Source: Azospirillum rugosum
GTDB lineage: Bacteria; Pseudomonadota; Alphaproteobacteria; Azospirillales; Azospirillaceae
Assembly (NCBI RefSeq): GCF_017876155.1
Contig: NZ_JAGINP010000023.1
Span: 62,001-126,000 of the forward strand
Reading direction: 5' to 3'
Length of the DNA stretch: 64,000 nt
The notes under the pieces were generated by a model. It was not told the origin of the DNA and made no database searches. It saw only the letters and a list, made by a program, of their open reading frames with translations. Below are positions 23,001-30,885 of the stretch, in pieces; within the stretch, counting starts at the first letter, position 1, and the number at the start of each line of letters is the position of its first letter. Position numbers and translations under genes: made by a program.

Positions 23001-23489
23001 ATGTCGAGTCCAGTGGCCGCGGGCTTCACCTTCTTCTGGGACGGCCCGCTGTCGCAGTGGCACCCCAGCCCCATGACCGTCGCCGGCCGGCGCTACCTCT
23101 GCGCCGAGCATTACATGATGCACGCCAAGGCGCTGCTGTTCGGCGACGCCGAGACCGCCGCCCTGATCCTGGACGAGCCCGAGCCGGTGCGGCAGAAGAG
23201 CCTGGGCCGCCGCGTCCGCGGCTTTGCGGAGCCGGTGTGGGAAGGCGCCCGCCACGCCATCGTGGTCACCGGCAGCCTCGCCAAATACAGCCAGAACCCG
23301 GATCTGCTCGCGATCCTGCTCGCCACCGGCAACACGCGGCTGGTGCAGGCCAGCCCCATCGACCGCGTCTGGGGCATCGGCCTTGCCGCCGACGACCCGC
23401 GCGCCGCCGATCCCGCGCAATGGCGCGGGCTGAACCTGCTGGGCGACATCCTGACGGAGGTGCGCGACGCCCTGCGGGCGGTGCGCTGA
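23001..23489 (+). CDS. NADAR family protein (YbiA-like N-glycosidase)
   Basis: 162 residues that match the NADAR/YbiA layout: FFWDGPLSQWHPSPMTVAGR, then AEHYMMHAKALLFGD, GRRVRGFAEPVWEGAR, and the end signature LVQASPIDRVWGIG. E. coli YbiA and plant COS homologues cleave early riboflavin-pathway intermediates; other NADAR proteins act on ADP-ribosylated molecules. The conserved Glu of AEHYMM is present. It lies 14 bases after the pentapeptide gene in the same direction, so a cheZ-pentapeptide-NADAR transcript is possible. Confidence 0.88.
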   Translation: MSSPVAAGFTFFWDGPLSQWHPSPMTVAGRRYLCAEHYMMHAKALLFGDAETAALILDEPEPVRQKSLGRRVRGFAEPVWEGARHAIVVTGSLAKYSQNPDLLAILLATGNTRLVQASPIDRVWGIGLAADDPRAADPAQWRGLNLLGDILTEVRDALRAVR

Positions 23490-23506
23490 GAAGAGACGCC
23501 GCTCAG

Positions 23507-23540
23507 AAAAAAGCCCCTCCCCGCCGGGGCGGGAAGGGGC
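23507..23540 (-). terminator. rho-independent terminator of the hem operon
   Basis: GC-rich arms (23513-23525 and 23527-23540) pair with one mismatch, and six T residues follow on the minus strand (A run 23507-23512). It lies 41 bases past the HemY-like stop and may serve the convergent NADAR gene as well. Confidence 0.85.
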
Positions 23541-23580
23541 CATGGACCAACAGCGTGAAGGCAGTCCTACAAGGCGGTCG

Positions 23581-24966
23581 CTATGTCGCCGATTGCGGCA
23601 CGGCGGGGCCGACCGGGCGTTCGGACGGCTGGTGCGTGATGGCGGTCGTGGTGGACTCCGGCGCCATCAGCGAGACCGTCATGGTCGGGGCCTTCCATTC
23701 CAGGCTGTCGAAGGCGCCGCAATGGCCGCACAGGCCCCCCCAGGTCGGGCTGACCGCGTTGCAGGCGGTGCAGGTCCAGGACGGATCGGCCGGGGCCGCG
23801 GCGGCCTGAGCCAGCCATGCGCGGGCCGCTTCCTCGTCCTGCCGCTCCTCCCGCTCCAGCTCGGCCAGAAGGCGGTAGAGCCGGCGGGACGGCTGGAGTT
23901 CCAGCGCCTTGTTCAGGTGCGTGCGCGCCTCGCCCCACAGCTGCACGGCCAGCGAGACCTGGGCCAGCGCGATGTGCGATTCGGCGTTGTTCGGCGCCGC
24001 GACGCGCAGTTTGTCCGTCAGCTTCACCCGGGTCAGCGGGTCGTAGTTGGCGAGCACGTCGCGGTAGGCGTCCGCCAGGTCCGGGTGCGGGTTGATCCGC
24101 CAGGCGCGCTCGACGGCCTTGGCCGCCGGACGGAGCTTGCCCGCGGCGGCGAGCAGCCGGGCGACGCGGGCCGCGGCCGGGACGAAGCCCGGCACGAGGT
24201 CGTGCGCCGCCTGGGCGTGCGACAGGGCGGCGTCGCTGCGGCCGCGGCGCTCCGCCTCGAAGCTGCGCTCGATCAGCAGGGTCGCGCGGTGGCGCCGCCC
24301 CAGGTCGGCGCTGATGGCGCCGGCCTGGACCGCCTGCTGCAGGGTGCCCTCGGCCGCGGCCCAGTCGCCGGAGCGGGCCTCCAGGTCGTAGAGCGTGCCG
24401 AGCAGCCAGGGCGTGTTGGGCTGGAGCGACTGCGCCCGGCGGGCGAGCTGCAACGCCTCCACCCGGTCGCCGGCCTTCAGCGACTGGGTCAGCAGGCCGC
24501 GCAGGCCGAGGAAGGCGGTCTCCGGCCGGTCGAGCATGGCGGTGAAGTATTCTTTCGCCGCGCGGTCGTCGCCCTGGAGCTGGGCGGCCTGGGCCGACAG
24601 CAGCATGGTCAGCGGCGGCTCGTTCAGCAGGCCGTCGGCCTTGCGGGCCATCTTGCGGGCGGTGGCCGCGTCGCCGGCGGCGACCGCCACCATGCCGCGG
24701 GTCAACGCCTTGTAGCCGCGCTCGCGACGGCGGGACCGGCTGTAGCGGCCCAGCGTGCGCGGCGCGCGGATGATGCCGCGCACCACCCGGTACAGGAAGA
24801 CGGCAAAGGCCAGCACGGCGGCGGTGATCAGCACGGCGACGCCGAAGCTGGTCTCGACGACGTAGCCCTGCCAGTTGATGTTGACGGTGCCCGGCCGGTC
24901 GGCCAGCCAGACCGCGATCCCGACGACGATCGCGACCTTGATGAGGAACCAGAGCGCGCGGGTCAT
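23581..24966 (-). CDS. HemY-like TPR membrane protein with C-terminal zinc ribbon
   Basis: 461 residues. Two N-terminal membrane helices (LWFLIKVAIVVGIAVWL; FGVAVLITAAVLAFAVFLYR) precede TPR-type helices (about 90-380), the HemY_N plus TPR plan. The C-terminus adds WTCTACNAVSPTWGGLCGHC, a four-cysteine metal knuckle like that of LapB. Despite the name, this family is not the Bacillus protoporphyrinogen oxidase; it is found at the end of hemCD operons and its role is unsettled. Its ATG overlaps the stop of the upstream gene. Translation is therefore coupled. Confidence 0.88.
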   Translation of the reverse strand: MTRALWFLIKVAIVVGIAVWLADRPGTVNINWQGYVVETSFGVAVLITAAVLAFAVFLYRVVRGIIRAPRTLGRYSRSRRRERGYKALTRGMVAVAAGDAATARKMARKADGLLNEPPLTMLLSAQAAQLQGDDRAAKEYFTAMLDRPETAFLGLRGLLTQSLKAGDRVEALQLARRAQSLQPNTPWLLGTLYDLEARSGDWAAAEGTLQQAVQAGAISADLGRRHRATLLIERSFEAERRGRSDAALSHAQAAHDLVPGFVPAAARVARLLAAAGKLRPAAKAVERAWRINPHPDLADAYRDVLANYDPLTRVKLTDKLRVAAPNNAESHIALAQVSLAVQLWGEARTHLNKALELQPSRRLYRLLAELEREERQDEEAARAWLAQAAAAPADPSWTCTACNAVSPTWGGLCGHCGAFDSLEWKAPTMTVSLMAPESTTTAITHQPSERPVGPAVPQSAT

Positions 24967-26681
24967 TGCGCGGCCCCCTTCTCGCCGGTGGCGCCAGCCG
25001 CCGAACCACCGGCCGACTGCGAGAGCAGGCCGATGGCGCGGGCGGTCAGCTGCTGGCCGGCCTGGTTGGCGGCCAGGCGCGCCTTGGCGTCGGCGATCCA
25101 GGGTGCCGCGGTGGTGGCGGCCGGGCCCTTCAGCGTCGACAGCTCCTCGATCGCCTTGGCCAGGTTGTTCTCCTGGAGCGACGCCTCGGCGCGGGCGACC
25201 ACGGCGTCGGCGCTGTCGCCGACCACCCCGCCGCCCTGGCGGCGCACGGTGACCAGCGTGGCGATCTTGCCGGTGACCTGGTTGATCCAGTCGCCGCCCT
25301 CGCCCTGGTTGGCGGCGCGCACGATGTCGGAGGACAGGGCCTGGAAGCGGTCGGCCAGCTGCGGCTGCGTCGGCACGCCCTTGCCGGCGTAGGCCGACAC
25401 CGCGTCGAGCGGCTGCGTGACCTGCGCGTCGCCGACGCCCAGCGCGCGGACGGCCTGGAGTTCCTGCTGGAACGGCTGGCCGGTGGCGAGCGCGGAGCGC
25501 AGCTGCCCGGCGGCGAGCACCAGCGCCTGCGCGGCGGTGGCGGCGTCGCGGCGGGTTTCCACCGCCTGGTTGACGGAGGCCACGGTCTGGTTGACGGAGG
25601 CGAGCTGCTGCTTCAGCCCGTCCACCTCCTGGCGGAGCTGCTCGGCGGCCTGGGTGTTGCTGCCCACGGCGGCGACGCGCTGCTCGATGCCGCCCAGCCG
25701 TTCGGCCAGCTGGTTCACGCGCGGGTCCGGCTGCGCTTCCGCGGTGCCGGCCTGCTGGACGCGCTGGTCGAGCTGGTCGATGCGGCCCGACAGCTGGCGC
25801 AGCGCGTTCTCCAGAACCTGCGGGTCGACACCGCCCGCCGCGGCGCCGTTGCCGGTCGCGGCCGGGCGCTGTTCCAGCTTGCCCACGCGGTCGGCGATCT
25901 GCTGGAGCTGGCCGCGCAGCGCCGGGTCGGGCTGCGCCACTGGAGCCGGGGCCGGGGCGGCGGCCTGCTGGGCGGCGCCGTCACGGCTGGGCCAGCCCGG
26001 GACGCGCGGGCCCCACCAGGGCTCCGACAGGGCGGCGGCGCCGACGATCAGGGCCAGCAGCGACACGGCGGTGGCGAAACCGGCGCCAGAGCGGCGCTCC
26101 TCCCGCGGGGCCTCGCGCGCCGGCTCGTAGGACGCGACCGGCGGCACCGGCTCGACGACGGGGCGTTCGAAAGCCGGCGGCTCGACGCGCGCGGTCTCCT
26201 CGGCCTTTGCGGTCTCGGGCGCGGCCTCGGGTGCCGGCGACTCGGCGTTCGGGCCGGCGATGATGACCGGCTCGGTCCCCGGAATGGTATCCGCGGGCGG
26301 AACCGCCGGCTCCACGCCATCGGAGGCGGCCACGGCGTCCGGCGGCAGCGGCGTCACGGAGTCGGCAGCGTCCGGTGCCGCGTCGGGCACGGCGCGGTCC
26401 TCGCTCGGGGTGGCGGCTTCGAGGTCGGCCTCGTCCAGAACGATCCGATGCTTGGCCGCGGCGGCGCGCAGGTCCGCGTGGCGGTTCAGCGGGATCGCGC
26501 CGCGCTTCTTCCATCCCTGGACCGTGGTCACGGGGATGTCCAGCTTGTGCGCCATCGGCCGGATGCCGCCGAAGCGTTCGATGATGCGCTCAACGGCGGG
26601 GCCGCCGGAAGCCGGCGAAGAGTCGGACGGCGTGGGACCGTTCGGATCGGCCTCGTGATTGGAGCCTGGGCGAGGGGTCAT
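24963..26681 (-). CDS. mitofilin (Mic60)-like inner membrane protein
   Basis: 572 residues. Residues 30-75 form a helix-turn-helix-like segment (FGGIRPMAHKLDIPVTTVQG, then WKKRG). A Pro/Ala/Glu-rich stretch, one membrane helix (about 200-220, AVSLLALIVGAAALSEPWW), a long coiled coil and a C-terminal helical domain follow. Alphaproteobacterial Mic60 relatives shape intracytoplasmic membranes and sit in hemCD-hemY clusters, as here. The N-terminal DNA-binding-like segment on the cytoplasmic side is unusual. It overlaps the HemY-like gene by four bases; 61 bases separate it from hemD. Confidence 0.82.
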   Translation of the reverse strand: MTPRPGSNHEADPNGPTPSDSSPASGGPAVERIIERFGGIRPMAHKLDIPVTTVQGWKKRGAIPLNRHADLRAAAAKHRIVLDEADLEAATPSEDRAVPDAAPDAADSVTPLPPDAVAASDGVEPAVPPADTIPGTEPVIIAGPNAESPAPEAAPETAKAEETARVEPPAFERPVVEPVPPVASYEPAREAPREERRSGAGFATAVSLLALIVGAAALSEPWWGPRVPGWPSRDGAAQQAAAPAPAPVAQPDPALRGQLQQIADRVGKLEQRPAATGNGAAAGGVDPQVLENALRQLSGRIDQLDQRVQQAGTAEAQPDPRVNQLAERLGGIEQRVAAVGSNTQAAEQLRQEVDGLKQQLASVNQTVASVNQAVETRRDAATAAQALVLAAGQLRSALATGQPFQQELQAVRALGVGDAQVTQPLDAVSAYAGKGVPTQPQLADRFQALSSDIVRAANQGEGGDWINQVTGKIATLVTVRRQGGGVVGDSADAVVARAEASLQENNLAKAIEELSTLKGPAATTAAPWIADAKARLAANQAGQQLTARAIGLLSQSAGGSAAGATGEKGAAQ

Positions 26682-26742
26682 GGGGTGCCTTCTTGGTCGC
26701 TGTTGGTCTCGACGAACGCCACGGCCCCTTCGGCGGATGCGC

Positions 26743-27558
26743 TCAAGCCCGGCCCTTGCGGCCGGACGGATCCGGCAGCAGGCCGAGCAGAGAGTCCTGC
26801 TCCGGTCGCGGGGCCACCCGTACGCCTTGCCACGGTGTCACTCCCAAGTCACCGTTCAAGGCGCTGTCCAGAGGACTGCCCAATGGACTGTACGCGCGGG
26901 CCGCCTCCGCAACCGCGGGGCTGAGGCAGAGCGCGTCCACTGTACGACAGCAGTCGAGCAGCCCCGCCTCGGCGAGCAGCCTAACAAACGAACGGGCGGT
27001 ACGGGGAGAGAAAAACAACACTCCGTCGAGTGCGCCCGTACGCAGCAGCCCGGCCGTATGGTCGGAGAGTCGCGTGCTCGGAACGGCGTCGTACAGCGTC
27101 TCGCGCCGCACAAGAAACCCGGCTTCCGTCAGCAGTCCTGACAGATCGCCGGCAACCTTGCTGCCTGCGACATGAAGTAGCGCCCCGGCGTCGGGCGCGC
27201 AGCGCGCCCGCACCAGCGCGGCCAGCGCGTACACGTCGCCGGACGCGCTTTCCACATGGTGGAAGCCGGCGGCGCGCGCCGCCGCCGCGGTCGCGTCGCC
27301 CACGGCATAGGCCGGCCGGTCACGCCGCCCTGTACGTCTGGCGTAGCTGCGTACGCCGTTCGCGCTCGTGAAAAGGAGGGCCTGTACGCCGTCCAGATCC
27401 AGGTCCGGCCCGTCGCGCTGGACGATGTCCAGCATGGGCTCGATCGAGACGTCGAAGCCGTCGGCGCGCAGGCGTGCGGCCAGCGGTTCGGCGTCCTCCG
27501 CCGGGCGGGTGACCAGCAGGTGCGGCCGCCGCGTAGCCCGCCAGATCGCCTCTGCCAT
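26743..27558 (-). CDS. hemD: uroporphyrinogen-III synthase
   Basis: 271 residues. It cyclises and inverts hydroxymethylbilane to uroporphyrinogen III in haem, sirohaem and cobalamin synthesis. The family is weakly conserved; the recognisable parts are HLLVTRPAEDAEPLAARL at the start, LLFTSANGVRSYAR and GVLFFSPRTARSFVRLL with the conserved SPRTA loop. The last ~40 residues (after AEAARAYSPLG) are longer than usual and poorly conserved. It lies 15 bases behind hemC, which supports the call. Confidence 0.9.
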   Translation of the reverse strand: MAEAIWRATRRPHLLVTRPAEDAEPLAARLRADGFDVSIEPMLDIVQRDGPDLDLDGVQALLFTSANGVRSYARRTGRRDRPAYAVGDATAAAARAAGFHHVESASGDVYALAALVRARCAPDAGALLHVAGSKVAGDLSGLLTEAGFLVRRETLYDAVPSTRLSDHTAGLLRTGALDGVLFFSPRTARSFVRLLAEAGLLDCCRTVDALCLSPAVAEAARAYSPLGSPLDSALNGDLGVTPWQGVRVAPRPEQDSLLGLLPDPSGRKGRA

Positions 27559-27573
27559 GGGCCGGGCAGCCCC

Positions 27574-28500
27574 TTACGGCAGGAAGAAGCCGGGCGGCAG
27601 GACCGCCTTGATCTCCGCCCCGGCGTCGGCGCCGAGCGCCACGGCGTCGGCCGCGGCCCCCGCGCGCTCGGCCCGGAAGACCTGGCGGCCGTCGGGCGAC
27701 AGCACCTTGGCCTTCAGGGTCAGCCGGTCGCCGTCCAGGGTGGACAGCGCCGCGATCGGCGTCCGGCAGGAGCCGTCGAGCGCGGCGAGCAAGGCGCGCT
27801 CCGCCCCGACGCGCGCGGCGGTCTGGGGGCAATTCAGCGGGGCGAGCAGCGCGCGGGTCGCGTCGTCGGCGCTGCGGATTTCGATGCCGATGGCGCCCTG
27901 GGCCACGGCGGGCAGCATCACCTCGGGCTCCAGCACGGCGGTGATGCGGTCGGTCAGGCCGAGCCGCCGCAGGCCGGCCAGCGCCAGGAGCGTGGCGTCC
28001 ACCTCCCCCGCGTCGAGCTTGGCGAGCCGCGTCTGCACGTTGCCGCGGAAGGGCACGACCTTCAGGTCCGGGCGCCGCTCCAGGATCTGCGCCTGGCGGC
28101 GCAGGCCGGCGGTGCCGACCACCGACCCGGCGGGAAGGTCGTCGACGCTCTGGCCGCCGCGCGAGAAGAAGGCGTCGCGCGTGTCCTCGCGCGGCAGCAG
28201 GGTGGAAATCTCCAGCCCGTCCGGCAGCCAGGTCGGCACGTCCTTCATGGAATGGACCGCCAGGTCCGCGCGGCCGTCCAGCAGCGCGTCCTCCAGTTCC
28301 TTCGTGAACAGGCCCTTGCCGCCGGCCTCGGCCAGCGTGCGGTCGAGGATGCGGTCGCCCGTGGTCTTGAAGACGACGATCTCGATCGCGCCGGGGGCGG
28401 CCAGATGCGGGTGCGCCGCGATCAGACGGTCGCGGGTCTCGTGGGCCTGCGCCAGCGCCAGCGGGCTGCCGCGCGTGCCGATGCGGAGCGGTTGGGTCAT
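27574..28500 (-). CDS. hemC: porphobilinogen deaminase (hydroxymethylbilane synthase)
   Basis: 308 residues, normal for the family. It polymerises four porphobilinogens into hydroxymethylbilane. The dipyrromethane cofactor attaches to Cys245 in LDGSCRTPIAAL; Asp87 in HSMKDVPT is the catalytic acid, and GTRGSPLALAQA opens the first domain. It is the first gene of hemC-hemD-mitofilin-like-HemY on the minus strand. The promoter should lie in the 150-bp gap upstream. Confidence 0.97.
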   Translation of the reverse strand: MTQPLRIGTRGSPLALAQAHETRDRLIAAHPHLAAPGAIEIVVFKTTGDRILDRTLAEAGGKGLFTKELEDALLDGRADLAVHSMKDVPTWLPDGLEISTLLPREDTRDAFFSRGGQSVDDLPAGSVVGTAGLRRQAQILERRPDLKVVPFRGNVQTRLAKLDAGEVDATLLALAGLRRLGLTDRITAVLEPEVMLPAVAQGAIGIEIRSADDATRALLAPLNCPQTAARVGAERALLAALDGSCRTPIAALSTLDGDRLTLKAKVLSPDGRQVFRAERAGAAADAVALGADAGAEIKAVLPPGFFLP

Positions 28501-28650
28501 GAGCGGAGTGTTCTAGGCCATCCGCAGCCGTTTGCAAGCGTTGGAGATGCGCGTGCTACTCTTTGGTGAGACGGCGGGGCCACGCCCCCGGTCCAAGGGC
28601 GGGGCATACAGGGGTGCGCGCCCTGTTCCGGGGGAGAATGGCGGATCGCT

Positions 28651-28881
28651 TTACCGCCGGTGGCGGCCGTTGTCCGAGGTCAGGGCGCCGACCGCGGCGC
28701 CGGCCGCGCCGCCGATCACGCCGCCCATGACGGCGCTGCCGCCGGTCAGCGCGCCAACGGCCGCACCGCCCGCCGCGCCGATGGCGCCGCCGGACAGCGT
28801 CCGCTGCTCCCGATGGTTGAGGTTCTCGCATCCCGCCAGCAGCAGGCCACCGACCAGAATCACAGCAAGCTTCTTCAACAT
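28651..28881 (-). CDS. glycine-zipper lipoprotein
   Basis: 76 residues with a lipoprotein signal (LAVILVGGLLLAGC, acylated Cys18) and a Gly/Ala zipper of GAAGGAAVGALTGG type (YMGG/glycine-zipper family). It is probably an outer-membrane-anchored small protein related to SlyB/OsmB-type stress lipoproteins. It stands alone between hemC and the 29095 gene, and a large hairpin lies upstream. Confidence 0.85.
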   Translation of the reverse strand: MLKKLAVILVGGLLLAGCENLNHREQRTLSGGAIGAAGGAAVGALTGGSAVMGGVIGGAAGAAVGALTSDNGRHRR

Positions 28882-28937
28882 GGTTCAACCCGTTTCATGG
28901 GCCCGCTTCTCAGGCCCGTTATTTACGCTCGCTTTTC

Positions 28938-28969
28938 AGCGCGGCCGCTTCCCGTTCAGCGGCCGCGCT
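28938..28969. other. 12-bp perfect stem-loop in a 213-bp intergenic gap
   Basis: AGCGCGGCCGCT (28938-28949) and AGCGGCCGCGCT (28958-28969) pair perfectly with an 8-base loop. No T-run follows on either strand, so it is not a classical terminator. It could be a transcript-end stabiliser for the minus-strand gene ending at 29095. The rest of the gap (28882-29094) shows no gene. Confidence 0.55.
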
Positions 28970-29094
28970 CATGCTTACGGGTTGAACGCGTTTTTGCGTG
29001 TGACTATTCCAGGGTATCGAAAGGGGTAGCCGCTCCCCGGGGCTGCGACACGGGATTCGCAAAGGGAACGGCCGCCGAGGGCGCCTTCCGCGCG

Positions 29095-29334
29095 TCAGGG
29101 CTTGGCCTGCGGCTCCGCGCCGGGCTTCAGCTGCGGGTCCTCGCCCTTGGCGTGGCGCTTGCCCTCCTCCTCCGCGCGGCGCAATTCGTCGCCTTCCGGG
29201 CCGTCCACGGCCTCGCGGGCGCGCTTGGCGTCGCCTTCGACATCGTGGTTCTGGACGTGGTCCTGAACGCCCTTGCGGTATTGGGCGTCGGCCGTGCGGT
29301 TGCCTTCTCCTTCGTTGCGGGGTTCGGCGGCCAT
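29095..29334 (-). CDS. small hydrophilic hypothetical protein
   Basis: 79 residues, strongly charged and free of hydrophobic segments (DVEGDAKRAREAVDGPEGDE). It is likely cytoplasmic and disordered or stress-related. ATG 29334 has a very strong GGAGGAGGAAG site upstream, good evidence that it is translated. I recognise no family. It is divergent from the 29628 gene, with an AT-rich regulatory region between. Confidence 0.65.
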   Translation of the reverse strand: MAAEPRNEGEGNRTADAQYRKGVQDHVQNHDVEGDAKRAREAVDGPEGDELRRAEEEGKRHAKGEDPQLKPGAEPQAKP

Positions 29335-29456
29335 ATCGTCTTCCTCCTCCAGTGGGAGCGCTGCGGGACAACCATGCGGTTGCGCTTTTTCAACGCTGCC
29401 GCCCGCCCTAAGTTTCGCCGGCCGGCACAGTGATCGGCTGGATCAGCTAAAATTTT

Positions 29457-29519
29457 AGAAAACGTTTTCTCGAATTCGATAAGAGAAACCGAATCCCGAA
29501 ATGGTTTACATAAGTAAAC
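29457..29519. promoter_or_regulatory. operator-like palindromes in an AT-rich divergent promoter
   Basis: AGAAAACGTTTTCT (29457-29470) is a perfect 14-bp palindrome of the kind bound by LacI-type repressors. GTTTAC-ATAA-GTAAAC (29504-29519) is a second palindrome 35 bp on. Both lie in a strongly AT-rich stretch between the divergent genes at 29334 and 29628, so they probably control one or both. The regulator is not in the window. Confidence 0.5.
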
Positions 29520-29627
29520 GATAACTTACTGCTTTACTTCGGCGCTTGTTCGGCGGATGGTTGAGACACGTAACGACCGGTCCCCGTAGGGAAGGGCCGG
29601 CACCCGAACAGGTTCCAGGAATCGACC

Positions 29628-30011
29628 ATGGCACTGACCGCCCGGCCGCAAGCCCTCACCCCCACCTCCCCCTGCCGTCCGAGCGACCGCCGCGAACGCC
29701 ACCCTCTGCCGATGGTGGGCGGCCACGCCGACGCCGCGCTGTTCGGCCTGCTCCCCGGCCAACTCTCCGGGCGCGCGGACACCGCTCCCCACCCCGTCAC
29801 CCAGGCGCGCCCGCAGCCCACGGCCGGCCATCCGCTGGCGCAGGCCGTCCACATGGCCGCGACGGGCGTGTGGGTGGTGAAGCGGAACGGACGCGTCGCG
29901 GAGATCAACGGCCGCACCCATTGGGAAAGCAAGTCCTCGCTGGGCGCCGATGCGGAGCGCGCGGGCATCGCCCTGTCGGACATCGTGATCCGCACAGGCG
30001 CCGTCGAGTGA
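29628..30011 (+). CDS. hypothetical protein
   Basis: 127 residues. The first ~75 are Pro/Arg-rich and look disordered. The last ~50 form a compact beta-rich segment (GVWVVKRNGRVAEINGRTHW) ending ADERAG-like (ADAERAGIALSDIVIRTGAV), reminiscent of small DUF2188-type domains, but the match is by eye only. AGGA stands seven bases before ATG 29628. The operator-like palindromes upstream suggest regulated expression. Its partner is unknown. Confidence 0.6.
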   Translation: MALTARPQALTPTSPCRPSDRRERHPLPMVGGHADAALFGLLPGQLSGRADTAPHPVTQARPQPTAGHPLAQAVHMAATGVWVVKRNGRVAEINGRTHWESKSSLGADAERAGIALSDIVIRTGAVE

Positions 30012-30059
30012 CTTGGGAAGGGGCGGCGCCTGTGGCTTGTGGCCGGCCGCCCCTTCCGC

Positions 30060-30860
30060 TTACGCCTCCATGCTCAGCGTCTTGATGGTCTCGACGCGGA
30101 TCTCCTCGGTCAGCTGCTCCTTGTAGGCGGCGAACTCCGGCGTCGTCTTGACCTTGTAGGAACGCGGGTGCGGCAGCTCGATGGGCACGTCGCACTTGAT
30201 GCGGCCGGGACGGGCCGACATCACCACGACGCGGCTGGCCATGAAGATGGCCTCGTCGATGTCGTGGGTGACGAACATCACCGTCTTGCGGTGCTGCTCC
30301 CAGATGCCCAGCAGCAGCTCCTGCATCACCTCGCGCGTCTGGTGGTCCAGCGCGCCGAAGGGTTCGTCCAGCAGCAGCATCTTCGGGTCGTTGGCCAGCG
30401 CGCGGGCCAGCGCCGTGCGCTGCTGCATGCCTCCCGAGAGTTGCGCCGGGTAGTGATTCTCGAACCCCTTCAGCCCGACCTGGGCGAGGAAGCGGTCGGC
30501 CACGGCCAGCTGCTCCGCCCGCGGCACGCCGCGCTCGCGCAGGCCGAAGCAGACGTTGTCGCGCACCGACAGCCAGGGGAACAGCGTGTAGGACTGGAAC
30601 ACCATGCCCCGGTCCGGGCCGGGGCCGTGGACCGGCTGCCCGTCCAGCCGCACCTCGCCGGCGCTGGGCGTCTCCAGCCCGGCGACGATGCGCAGCAGGG
30701 TGGACTTGCCGCAGCCCGACGGGCCCAGGATGGTGATGAAGTCGTTGTCGGCGACCTCCAGGCTGGTCGGCTCCAGCGCGCGCGTGGCGGCGGTGGCGCC
30801 GGACGAGCCGGGACGGCCGGGGAAGGTCTTCTCGACCCCGCGGATGGACAGCTTGCTCAT
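30060..30860 (-). CDS. ABC importer ATPase, nitrate/sulfonate/taurine (NrtD/SsuB/TauB) type
   Basis: 266 residues. Walker A GPSGCGKST, signature LSGGMQQR, Walker B MLLLDEPFGALD and the switch His in VTHDIDEAI are all intact, so it is an active ATPase. The FQSYTLFPWLSVRDNV sequence is typical of the NrtD/SsuB/TauB group. ATG 30860 has AAGGGG upstream and starts at MSKLSI. It is the last gene of a binding protein-permease-ATPase operon read leftwards, 25 bases behind the permease. The substrate is unknown. Confidence 0.9.
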   Translation of the reverse strand: MSKLSIRGVEKTFPGRPGSSGATAATRALEPTSLEVADNDFITILGPSGCGKSTLLRIVAGLETPSAGEVRLDGQPVHGPGPDRGMVFQSYTLFPWLSVRDNVCFGLRERGVPRAEQLAVADRFLAQVGLKGFENHYPAQLSGGMQQRTALARALANDPKMLLLDEPFGALDHQTREVMQELLLGIWEQHRKTVMFVTHDIDEAIFMASRVVVMSARPGRIKCDVPIELPHPRSYKVKTTPEFAAYKEQLTEEIRVETIKTLSMEA

Positions 30861-30885
30861 GATCCGCCCCTTATCGTCCAACCCA

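Noticed and set aside
28938..28969. Rho-independent terminator call for the 12-bp stem-loop
   Set aside because: The stem is perfect but no T-run follows on either strand, so it was listed only as a hairpin.
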